A stretch of 64,000 nucleotides of DNA, taken from contig NZ_JADQTO010000003.1 in NCBI RefSeq assembly GCF_015704865.1, forward strand, positions 124,001-188,000, in the 5' to 3' direction. A program made the translations under genes and the position numbers. This document shows, piece after piece, positions 57,117 to 64,000 of the stretch. The notes below the pieces were generated by a model. It saw nothing but the letters and a program-made list of their open reading frames with translations, made no database searches and had not been told where the DNA came from. Positions within the stretch are counted from its first letter, which is position 1. Each line of letters opens with the position of its first letter. This DNA comes from Actinoplanes aureus (GTDB taxonomy: Bacteria; Actinomycetota; Actinomycetes; Mycobacteriales; Micromonosporaceae).

Positions 57117-57225
57117 CGGGGTACGCGCACCGGCCGTCCCGCCGGATCGGCGCCGTCCCCGCCGTCCCGCGCGAGCAAGCAGCCGGCTCCGGCCCCAGCG
57201 CGACCGCCGGGAAACACCGCCGGGT
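57117..57225 (+). repeat. Dispersed 3'-associated repeat, copy C
   Basis: Diverged member of the family at 24539 and 26232: GGGGTACGCGCACCGG, GTCCCCGCCGTCCC, CCCCAGCGCGACCGCCGGGA, then AACACC. It starts 8 bases after a stop codon, in that gene's orientation. Confidence 0.6.
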
Positions 57226-57375
57226 CGCGCGGTCGAGCCGCGGCTCCGGCCCCAGCGCGACCGCCGGGAAACACCGCCGGGTCGCGCGGTCGAGCCGCGG
57301 CTCCGGGCTTCGGCGCGACCGCGGGGAAGCGCGGTCGCGCTGCGCCGTCGGGCATCCGCGCGACCGCCGGGCCGT
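57183..57375. repeat. Tandem repeat, 57-bp period, built on the end of copy C
   Basis: Two nearly identical units (57183-57239 and 57240-57296) with CTCCGGCCCCAGCGCGACCG, then CCGGGAAACACCGCCGGG, then TCGCGCGGTCGAGCC, followed by a diverged third. Confidence 0.8.
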
Positions 57376-57395
57376 GCTCAGGCCACTCCGCGGGG

Positions 57396-59381
57396 TCAGG
57401 CCTCGGCTCGGCCGGGGCGGCGGCCCCAGAGGACCAGCCCGGTCAGCAGCATCGCCCCGCCCAGCGCGACCATCGCCAGCGCGACTCCGGTGCGCGCCGC
57501 GCCCTCCAGGTGGGAGGCGATGATCCAGCCGCCGTCGATGCCGAAGGCCAGGACCATCAGGCCCTGCGGGATCACCGGGATCCAGCCCACCGTGAGCAGG
57601 ATCAGGGCCCACGCCGTCGCACGGTTCTCGCGGTACCAGTCGGCGTCCCAGGTCAGCGGGATCGGCGGTTCGGGTGGGCGGGTGCGCTGGCCGGCCGCGG
57701 TGAGCACCTCGGTGCGGTGCCGGGCCAGCCGGTCGTCGGCCAGCCAGACGCCACCCCACCAGGCGGCGGCGCCGCAGGCCAGGCCGGCCAGCGGGGCGAG
57801 CCAGCGCAACCCGTCCGGACCCCAGACCAGCAGCGCGAATCCCGGTGCCGCGGCGACCAGGCCGGCGCCGGCCGCGACCAGGACGCTGATGATGTCGGTC
57901 GGGTTGTCGGCGGCGGTCGGATGGCGCGGGTCCGGCACCGGGCGGACCCGCAGCAGCGACACCCACACCGGGAACGTGGCACCGGCTCCGAGGAACGCGG
58001 GCAGCACGGTGAGGGCGGGCAACGGGTCGACGCCGGGAGCGGTGAGCACACCGGCGAGGGTGAGCAGCAGCGCGATCGGAACGGCCAGGGCCAGCCAGGC
58101 CACGGCACGCCCGCGGACCTCGGCGCGTTCCCCGCCCGGGGTGGTGAACGGCAGCCACAGGGCGGTGCCGTCGAGACCGACCAGCCCGGCCGACATGGCC
58201 GCCGCCCACAGCACGGTCAGAGCACCTGCCCAGGGTGCGAGCAGGTCCACATCGGCCAGCAGCGGCAGCCCGGCCAGCAGCACGCCGTAGACCACGGCGA
58301 ACGCCAGGTATTGCAGGCGCAGCGGGTGCCGCGCCCAGGTGTGCAGCTCGCGGCCGGCGACCGCCCGCACGGGGGCCGGCAGCCAGGCCGCGCGATCGGA
58401 CCGCCTTGTTGTCGCGGTCTCGCGGGGGAGCAGCACCGAGTAGGGCGTGACACCGTTGCCGGCCGGCGGAGAGTCCGCCGCGGGGGCCGGAGGCGCGGCC
58501 ACGCCGGAGAGCACCGGCCGCGCGGCCGCATCCCCGCCGGCCTTGGCTGGCGTCAGCGTGCCGCGGGGAGGTTTCGGGCGGAAGCCCGCCGTGCCGCTCA
58601 GCGACCGGCGGACCAGGGCGACGTACGCCACCGCGCAGAGCAGCACCAGCGCGACAAGGCCGGACAGCATCCAGAAGCGGCGGTCGGGCGGGCCGAGGAC
58701 CGCCGAGATCGGCCAGCCGCTCGGTACGAAACGCATCGTGTGCACGACCTCGCCCGGCGGGCCGGCCACCAGCAGCAGCGTCAGCCACGGCGCGACCGCC
58801 CAGATGGAGCCGAGCACGCCCATCACGGTGCCGGTGAAGACTCCGGTGAGGATCGCGCCGGCCGGGCCGCCCGCGTGGCCGACCGCTTCCAGGGCCACCG
58901 CCGAGCCGATCAGGCCGATCAGCCAGAGCAGCAGCGCGCCGAAAGCGGTGATCACGAAGGCGCGCGGACCGTACCGGGCGGCGTGCACCGGGAGGGCGGT
59001 GAGCGCGACCAGGGAGACGGCCGGTCCGATGCCGACCGCGGACGCGGCGAGGAGCCCGGCCGCGGCGGCGAACCCGCCGATCGGCTCCAGCCGCAGGTGG
59101 GACGGGCGGATCCGGCCGCGGCCACCGCCGAGGAGCAGCGGCAGCACGATCCAGCCGAGCACCCAGGTGCCGGCCAGGATGGAGAGGGTGTGCTGGTCGC
59201 CGCGTACCGCGTACCGGATCAGCCAGACGGCGGCGAGCAGGCCGCAGAGACCGGCCACCGCGGGTCCGGGATGTTCGCGCAGCGAACGGCGCAGGATGGC
59301 GGTCCGCATCCGGGCCGGCACCGCGACCCGCGCACCGAGGGTGACCAGCGGGCCGGGGCCCGCAATTCCGGTCGTGCTCAC
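57396..59381 (-). CDS. ABC transporter permease-like multi-span membrane protein
   Basis: A 661-residue membrane protein with many hydrophobic segments in two blocks (about 45-260 and 350-650), separated by a polar linker rich in Pro and Ala. No ATPase domain. GTG at 59381 overlaps the stop of the ATPase gene on the same strand, so the two make one ABC-2 type exporter. It is long for an ABC-2 permease; the two blocks could be a fused pair. Function likely export; substrate unknown. Confidence 0.8.
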   Translation of the reverse strand: MSTTGIAGPGPLVTLGARVAVPARMRTAILRRSLREHPGPAVAGLCGLLAAVWLIRYAVRGDQHTLSILAGTWVLGWIVLPLLLGGGRGRIRPSHLRLEPIGGFAAAAGLLAASAVGIGPAVSLVALTALPVHAARYGPRAFVITAFGALLLWLIGLIGSAVALEAVGHAGGPAGAILTGVFTGTVMGVLGSIWAVAPWLTLLLVAGPPGEVVHTMRFVPSGWPISAVLGPPDRRFWMLSGLVALVLLCAVAYVALVRRSLSGTAGFRPKPPRGTLTPAKAGGDAAARPVLSGVAAPPAPAADSPPAGNGVTPYSVLLPRETATTRRSDRAAWLPAPVRAVAGRELHTWARHPLRLQYLAFAVVYGVLLAGLPLLADVDLLAPWAGALTVLWAAAMSAGLVGLDGTALWLPFTTPGGERAEVRGRAVAWLALAVPIALLLTLAGVLTAPGVDPLPALTVLPAFLGAGATFPVWVSLLRVRPVPDPRHPTAADNPTDIISVLVAAGAGLVAAAPGFALLVWGPDGLRWLAPLAGLACGAAAWWGGVWLADDRLARHRTEVLTAAGQRTRPPEPPIPLTWDADWYRENRATAWALILLTVGWIPVIPQGLMVLAFGIDGGWIIASHLEGAARTGVALAMVALGGAMLLTGLVLWGRRPGRAEA

Positions 59382-60163
59382 CGCTGCTCTCCGGGGGTGG
59401 TGAGCCAGTCCAGCCCCTCGCTGCCGGAGGCGTCGGCCCCGACCAGTTCGACGAAGCGGTCCTCGAGGTTCTGCCCGGCGGCGACCTCGGCGACCGGGCC
59501 GGCCGCGACGACCCGGCCCTGGTGGACGACGGTGACCTCGTCGCACATCTGCTCGACCAGCAGCATCGAGTGGGTGGACAGGACGGTGGTGCCGCCGCCG
59601 TCGACGAAGCGGCGCAGCACCCGGCGGATGGTGGCCGCCGAGACCGGGTCGACCGCCTCGAACGGCTCGTCCAGCACCAGCAGCCGGGGCGCGTGCAGCA
59701 GCGCCTGGGCCAGGCCGACCTTCTTGCGGGTGCCGGTGGAGCAGTCGGCCAGCGGGGTGCCGGCCGCTTTCGCCAGGCCGAGCACCTCGATCAGCTCGGC
59801 GACCCGGTCGGCGGCGGCGGTGCGGTGCAGGCCGCGCAGTCCGGCGCTGTAGCGGAGCAGCTCGGCGCCGGTGAGGCGCTCGGGCAGGTCGAGGCCGTCA
59901 GGGAGGACGCCGGTGAGTGATCGTGCGCGGCCGCGGTCGGCGAGCGCGTCGTGCCCCAGGATGCGTATCTCGCCGGCGTCCGGACTGACCAGGCCGACCG
60001 TCATCCCGATGGTGGTCGACTTGCCGGCGCCGTTGGGTCCGACCATCCCGTGGAAGGTCCCTGATCTGACAGTCAGATCAAGGCGGTCCACCGCCCGAAA
60101 CGTCCCGAATGTTTTGCACAGTCCACGAATTTCCAACGCAGCGGGGGGCACGGCCCTGAGCAT
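59378..60163 (-). CDS. ABC transporter ATP-binding protein
   Basis: A 261-residue ATPase of the ABC-2/drug-export type. Walker A GPNGAGKST (42-50), signature region CSTGTRKKVGLAQALL, Walker B LLVLDEPFEAVDP and switch His in TTVLSTHSMLLVEQ. ATG at 60163 is used; another ATG at 60196 would add eleven residues. Neither has a strong ribosome site. Coupled to the permease downstream and divergent from the metalloprotease gene. Confidence 0.9.
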   Translation of the reverse strand: MLRAVPPAALEIRGLCKTFGTFRAVDRLDLTVRSGTFHGMVGPNGAGKSTTIGMTVGLVSPDAGEIRILGHDALADRGRARSLTGVLPDGLDLPERLTGAELLRYSAGLRGLHRTAAADRVAELIEVLGLAKAAGTPLADCSTGTRKKVGLAQALLHAPRLLVLDEPFEAVDPVSAATIRRVLRRFVDGGGTTVLSTHSMLLVEQMCDEVTVVHQGRVVAAGPVAEVAAGQNLEDRFVELVGADASGSEGLDWLTTPGEQR

Positions 60164-60224
60164 AGTGTGATCGCCCGGATCGATGGGGGTAGCCATTGGC
60201 TGCTGTTGATGGCAGCGTGTCCAC

Positions 60225-62108
60225 ATGAGATGGAGAAGCCCGTTCATCGTGACGCTCGTCGCGGCTCTGGCGATGGCCTCGGCGGGACCCGCCGCCGCTG
60301 CCGGCGCGCCGGCACTGCGGCACCTGGACCCCGGCGGCCAGCCCCGCCTGGTGGAGAAGGTGCCGGTCAACGTGGTCTTCGTCGGCTATGAGCCGGCGCA
60401 GGTCGCCAAGAGCAGCTTCCTCGCCGAGCTGGCCGGGTCGTCCGAGCCGGTGGTGCGCTCCCGGCTCTACTACGACGTCACCGAGAAGCTGGGGATCACC
60501 TACAAGTACGACTACCGGCTCACCTACACCGGTAAGTCCTACGAGGATGCCTTCTTCCGCCAGCTCTCGAAGCTCGCCCGGCCCGCCCCGCTGGCACTGT
60601 CCCAGCAGGCCTACAACGCCCAGCGGAACAACGTGCTGGACGTGACCGGCAACCACACGATCGACGCGCCCAGCGTGGAGAAGTGGCTGGCCCTGCACCC
60701 GCCCGCCGGGGTGGACACCCGCCGCAACACGGTGTTCTTCATCAACTGGTACGGGCGCTCCGACTTCAAGCACCACATCTACACCAAGACCGGCGAGCCG
60801 GACCCGGACACCGGTTACGACTTCGGCGTGCAGCGGGAGAGCCGCAAGATCATCGCCTGGGGCGGGACCACGGCCGACGACGAGGAGACCGGCCTGGGCA
60901 GCACCCGCCGGGTCTGGTTCCACGACCTGTCGGCCGGCCCGGAGGAGTGGACCGGCAACTACGACGTCGACAACCCGGACGTGGACGGCGACGGCACCGC
61001 CGACTACCGGATGCCGCCGATCTGGGAGTACACGGCGGGCGGCTACCGGTCGCCGGCCGCGCTCGCCGGCGACCTCGGCAAGATCACCCGGTACGTGGCG
61101 GTGAACCTGCTCTTCACCAGCTCGCCGCTCTACCCGGTGGAGCTGCCCACCCCGGAGCCGCCGAAGACCATCAACCTGGACAACAACACCTACGAGGGCT
61201 GGCCCGGCGTGGACGCCGACGAGCAGTACCTCACCCCGTCGTTGCTCGTCGGGGAGCTCTCCGAGCTGCGCTGGCGCAACCGGTTCAGCCACGACCGGCA
61301 GGACCTCCCGCTGACCGGCCAGGCGCTGGCCTGCTACCAGGGCTTCCTGACCGAGGAGTCCTGCTACCCGGGCAGCGGCTACCCGGCGTTCGCCAACCTG
61401 TACCTGTACAACCGGGAGCACCTGGACGAGGTGCTCGACGACACCGGCAAGGTCGACTACGAGCTGCCGATCTTCAACTACGCGGTCGGCCCGAACCAGA
61501 GCAGTGGGCTGCTCGGGTTCGCCGACGACGACTACGTCACCGGCGACCAGACCTACGTCTTCAACTTCGTCTCGCCGGAGATCGTCGAAGCCGGGTACGG
61601 CCTGACCACCACCCAGATCCACGAGGTCGGCCACCACCTGGGCCTGAGTCACCCGCACGACGGCTACGACAGCACCACCGGCGTCAACTACGAGGCGGTG
61701 GGCGACTTCTACTTCGCCAACGCCGGCGACGAGAGCAACTCGGTCATGAGTTACATCGACCTGAACTGGGACTTCAGCCAGTTCGACCGGGACAACAGCG
61801 ACCGGTTCCTGACCGCGGCGTACTGGGAGGCCGCGAACCGGCTGGCGGCGACCGTACCGAAGGGCAAGGGCCGGACCGCGCTGGCGGCCGCCGACGGGCT
61901 GCTCGGCCTGGCGGCCAAGGCGTTCGCCGCGCACGAGTACCGGGCGGCGTACGCGCTCGCCGAGAAGGCCTACTACATCGTGGCCGGCATCCCGGGTGTG
62001 GACACCGGGTCGGTGGCGAGCACGATGAAGGCCGCGGACGCGCGTACCGCCGAACCGCACGAGTTCATCGACTCGCTCGAGCCGGGAAGCCCGCGCAACA
62101 AGCCGTGA
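60225..62108 (+). CDS. Exported metzincin-like zinc metalloprotease
   Basis: A 627-residue protein with a Sec signal peptide (IVTLVAALAMASAGPAAAA, cleavage near AAAAG-AP at about 27). The zinc motif HEVGHHLGLSH starts at about residue 466 with a further HD after it (extended HExxHxxGxxH), and the Met-turn SNSVMSYID has Met508, both hallmarks of metzincins. Residues 30-460 are a large N-terminal region with Tyr, Asp and Trp-rich stretches and no assigned domain. The C-terminal part is helical. The family is not one I recognise, so substrate is unknown. Confidence 0.78.
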   Translation: MRWRSPFIVTLVAALAMASAGPAAAAGAPALRHLDPGGQPRLVEKVPVNVVFVGYEPAQVAKSSFLAELAGSSEPVVRSRLYYDVTEKLGITYKYDYRLTYTGKSYEDAFFRQLSKLARPAPLALSQQAYNAQRNNVLDVTGNHTIDAPSVEKWLALHPPAGVDTRRNTVFFINWYGRSDFKHHIYTKTGEPDPDTGYDFGVQRESRKIIAWGGTTADDEETGLGSTRRVWFHDLSAGPEEWTGNYDVDNPDVDGDGTADYRMPPIWEYTAGGYRSPAALAGDLGKITRYVAVNLLFTSSPLYPVELPTPEPPKTINLDNNTYEGWPGVDADEQYLTPSLLVGELSELRWRNRFSHDRQDLPLTGQALACYQGFLTEESCYPGSGYPAFANLYLYNREHLDEVLDDTGKVDYELPIFNYAVGPNQSSGLLGFADDDYVTGDQTYVFNFVSPEIVEAGYGLTTTQIHEVGHHLGLSHPHDGYDSTTGVNYEAVGDFYFANAGDESNSVMSYIDLNWDFSQFDRDNSDRFLTAAYWEAANRLAATVPKGKGRTALAAADGLLGLAAKAFAAHEYRAAYALAEKAYYIVAGIPGVDTGSVASTMKAADARTAEPHEFIDSLEPGSPRNKP

Positions 62109-62124
62109 CCGGGAGACCGTGAGC

Positions 62125-62162
62125 GGACAGCGGGCCGGTGGGGTACCACCGGCCCGCTGTCC
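62125..62162 (+). terminator. Terminator after the metalloprotease gene
   Basis: Perfect 17-bp stem (GGACAGCGGGCCGGTGG and its complement) with a GGTA loop, 17 bases after the stop. Confidence 0.82.
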
Positions 62163-62201
62163 ATATGGCAAGATCCGAAAAATGTTCGTCCCGGGTCGCC
62201 C

Positions 62202-64000
62202 ATGGCGTTGCTGATCCGGCGGGCCGCGGCCGCCAAGGGCCTGCTGGCCGCCGGGGCGGCGGTCATGTTCATCGCCGTCCTGCTCCTGGCCGGCCTGACC
62301 GCGTATGCGGGAGCAGCAGGCGAAGCGGGGGTACGCGCGGCCGTCGCCGCCTCCGGCCCGGGGGAACGCTCCGTGCTGATCCGCGGCACCGGCGGCGCCG
62401 ACCGGGACCGGGCGGTACGCGACCAGTACGCCGGCGGCCTCGCCGGCTCCCCGGTCACTGTCCAGGGTGCCGTCTACGGTTCCGGCTGGGCCGTCGACCG
62501 GCCCGGCCCGGACGCGACGGCCGACGCGAACGGCGTGGTCTACGCCTCCGTCGTGGCCTTGGAAGACCTGCCCGCCCACGCCACCCTGGTCTCCGGTGAC
62601 TGGCCGGCCGGACCGCGGACGACCGCCCTGGCCGAGCCGGTGGCCCGGCTGCTCGGCGTCACCACCGGCGACACCCTGCGCCTGGCCGACCGTCGCACGA
62701 AGCGGATCGTGCCGCTCGCGGTCTCCGGGATCTGGCGGCCGAGGGACGCCGCCGACCCGTTCTGGCTGCTCACCCCGGACGTGTTCGCCGGCCGGGCGCC
62801 CCAGTCCACCACGCACGGCCCGATCGTGGTGGACCGGGCCGCGTTCGACCGCGACTTCGCCACCGGCGCCTCGGCCGGCTGGCTGGCCCGGCCGGATCTC
62901 GCCGACGCGACGCTGGCGCGGGTGGGCCGTACCGCCGAGGCGGCCACCGCGACCGCGGAGACCCTGCCGGAACGGACCGGCCTGGGTTCGTCGGCCACCA
63001 TCACCAGCGGCCTGCCCGGCCTGGCCGCCCGGCTGGAGCGCGCCGACCTGGTGAACCGCTCCGCGCTGGTCACCCCGGTGCTGCTGCTCGCCGTCCTCGG
63101 CCTGTACGCGCTGACCCTGGTGGCCCTGCTGCTCGGCGAGGCCCGCCGATCGGAGACCGCGCTGCTGCGGGCCCGGGGCGCTGCCCGCAGCCAGCTCGCC
63201 CGGCTCGCCGCGACCGAGGCGTTCGTCCTGATGCTCCCGGCCGGTCTGCTCGCCCCGCCGCTCGCGGTGTTCCTGGTGCGTACCGTCCCGGTCCCCGGCG
63301 GCCTGGACGTCGACGCCCGCCTGGACGGCCCGGTGTGGCTGATCGCCGCGCTCGCCGTGGCCGGCGGCGTCCTCGCGTTGACCCTGCCGGCGCTGAGCCG
63401 GGGCCGCACCTACGTGGCCGAGACCGCGACCCGGGCCCGGCTGCCGATCTTGCGCCGTGCCGGTGTGGACCTGGTCGTGGTCGCTCTGGCCGTGCTCGGC
63501 TGGGTGCAGCTGCGCCAGTACTCCTCACCGGTGGGTGCCGGCTTCGGCATCGACCCGCTGCTGGCGGCGGCGCCCACGCTCGGTGTGCTGACCGGCGCCG
63601 TGCTCGCCATCCGGCTGCTCCCGCCGATCGCCCGGTTCGCGGCGGCCCGGCTGGACCGCGGCGTGACCCGGGCCCGCCTGCTCGGCACCTGGCAGGCCGG
63701 CCGCCGCTCGCACGCCGGCCCGATGGTGATGGTGGCGCTCGCCGTCGCGGCCGCCACCGTCTCCTGGGGACTGAACGGCACCACCCAGGCCTCCCTGGAC
63801 GACCAGGCGGAACAGCAGGTCGGCGCGGACTTCCGGCTGATCGAGACCGGCGGCACCGCCCCCGCCGGGCGGCTCGGCGAGCTCACCGCACTGCCCGGGA
63901 CGGGACGCGTCGCGGCGGCCTGGCGGGAGAGCATGACGCTGAGCGCGGGCACCGACCCGGCCGAGTTCCTGGCCATCGACGCCGCGGCCGCCGCCGAGGT
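62202..64000 (+). CDS. FtsX-type ABC transporter permease (3' end beyond window)
   Basis: The frame is open from ATG 62202 to the window end (about 600 residues). An N-terminal helix (LLAAGAAVMFIAVLLLAGLTAYA) is followed by a large exterior domain (to about residue 280). Then come LLLAVLGLYALTLVALLLGEARRSETALLRARGAARSQLARLAATEAFV (FtsX core with the typical ALLRARGA motif) and further helices. A second periplasmic-type segment has begun at the end. This is the layout of actinobacterial 8-10 helix FtsX permeases. No ATPase partner is in view; it may follow beyond 64000. Confidence 0.85.
   Translation, partial: MALLIRRAAAAKGLLAAGAAVMFIAVLLLAGLTAYAGAAGEAGVRAAVAASGPGERSVLIRGTGGADRDRAVRDQYAGGLAGSPVTVQGAVYGSGWAVDRPGPDATADANGVVYASVVALEDLPAHATLVSGDWPAGPRTTALAEPVARLLGVTTGDTLRLADRRTKRIVPLAVSGIWRPRDAADPFWLLTPDVFAGRAPQSTTHGPIVVDRAAFDRDFATGASAGWLARPDLADATLARVGRTAEAATATAETLPERTGLGSSATITSGLPGLAARLERADLVNRSALVTPVLLLAVLGLYALTLVALLLGEARRSETALLRARGAARSQLARLAATEAFVLMLPAGLLAPPLAVFLVRTVPVPGGLDVDARLDGPVWLIAALAVAGGVLALTLPALSRGRTYVAETATRARLPILRRAGVDLVVVALAVLGWVQLRQYSSPVGAGFGIDPLLAAAPTLGVLTGAVLAIRLLPPIARFAAARLDRGVTRARLLGTWQAGRRSHAGPMVMVALAVAAATVSWGLNGTTQASLDDQAEQQVGADFRLIETGGTAPAGRLGELTALPGTGRVAAAWRESMTLSAGTDPAEFLAIDAAAAAE

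Larger units (their letters stand above)
57110..57395. other. Gene-free repeat block
   Basis: 286 bases between convergent genes, holding repeat copy C and a 57-bp tandem repeat. No gene seen. Confidence 0.7.

Noticed and set aside
60078..62816. 912-codon open frame antisense to the metalloprotease
   Set aside because: Covers an intact gene, its terminator and part of the next gene; composition typical of shadows.

Overview
The window is high-G+C, densely packed actinobacterial DNA. Many starts are GTG or TTG, stop/start overlaps of the ATGA or GTGA type are common, and genes of mycothiol-using, F420-using filamentous actinomycetes are present. The gene content (many ABC uptake systems, Tat and Sec exported proteins, MerR-HTH citrate synthase, MEDS and SCO-type methyltransferase families) fits a Micromonosporaceae-like organism such as Actinoplanes. 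That placement is inference from style and content; there is no rRNA or tRNA gene to confirm it. No phage module, CRISPR array or intact transposase gene was seen.

Region 1 (1-11.7 kb) is a sulfur-scavenging block. It has two intact luciferase-like flavin monooxygenases and one broken one, a glutathionyl-hydroquinone reductase-like GST, an F420/PPOX-type oxidoreductase, a polar-amino-acid-type ABC importer with a GNAT acetyltransferase, and divergently an SsuCAB-type sulfonate importer. Two inverted copies of a ~120 bp MITE-like element (2927-3048 and 11575-11670) bound it. The permease and ATPase genes of the amino-acid-type importer are joined by a deletion with a frameshift, so this importer looks broken.

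Region 2 (11.7-24.5 kb) holds an exported protein, a methyltransferase, an alpha-glucosidase with its LacI regulator and a CTTGCAG-type operator, a MEDS sensor protein, a Tat-exported sulfite-oxidase-like molybdoenzyme, an MMPL transporter with divergent MarR, a TPR protein, and a MarR/ABC exporter pair sharing a perfect 19-bp palindrome.

Region 3 (24.5-26.4 kb) is a visibly lower-G+C two-gene island (transglutaminase-like protein plus a small unknown). Two inverted copies of a ~120 bp repeat flank it, with a tRNA-3'-end-like remnant beside it. A third copy of that repeat lies at 57.1 kb. All three copies sit directly after a stop codon, in the orientation of that gene.

Region 4 (26.4-43.4 kb) carries a DHFR-like protein, an ECF sigma factor with SnoaL domain, a nitroreductase/hydrolase/hydroxybutyrate-dehydrogenase operon, a LivKGFHM branched-chain amino acid importer, two divergent citrate synthases (one with an N-terminal HTH) over nested palindromes, and a TetR-controlled oxidative operon (Baeyer-Villiger monooxygenase, SDR, hydrolase, DUF4873) divergent from an AurF-like diiron oxygenase.

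Region 5 (43.5-52 kb) is a coherent nitrate assimilation unit: HemD-winged-helix regulator, sirohydrochlorin chelatase (siroheme supply), molybdopterin nitrate reductase, NirB, NirD and a NarK-type transporter.

Region 6 (52-64 kb) holds an ArsR-like regulator, an aldo/keto reductase, a small exported protein, an amidohydrolase with divergent TetR and a twin palindromic operator, a mycothiol-dependent-isomerase-like protein, an ABC exporter, a metzincin-like exported protease, and an FtsX-type permease that runs off the end.
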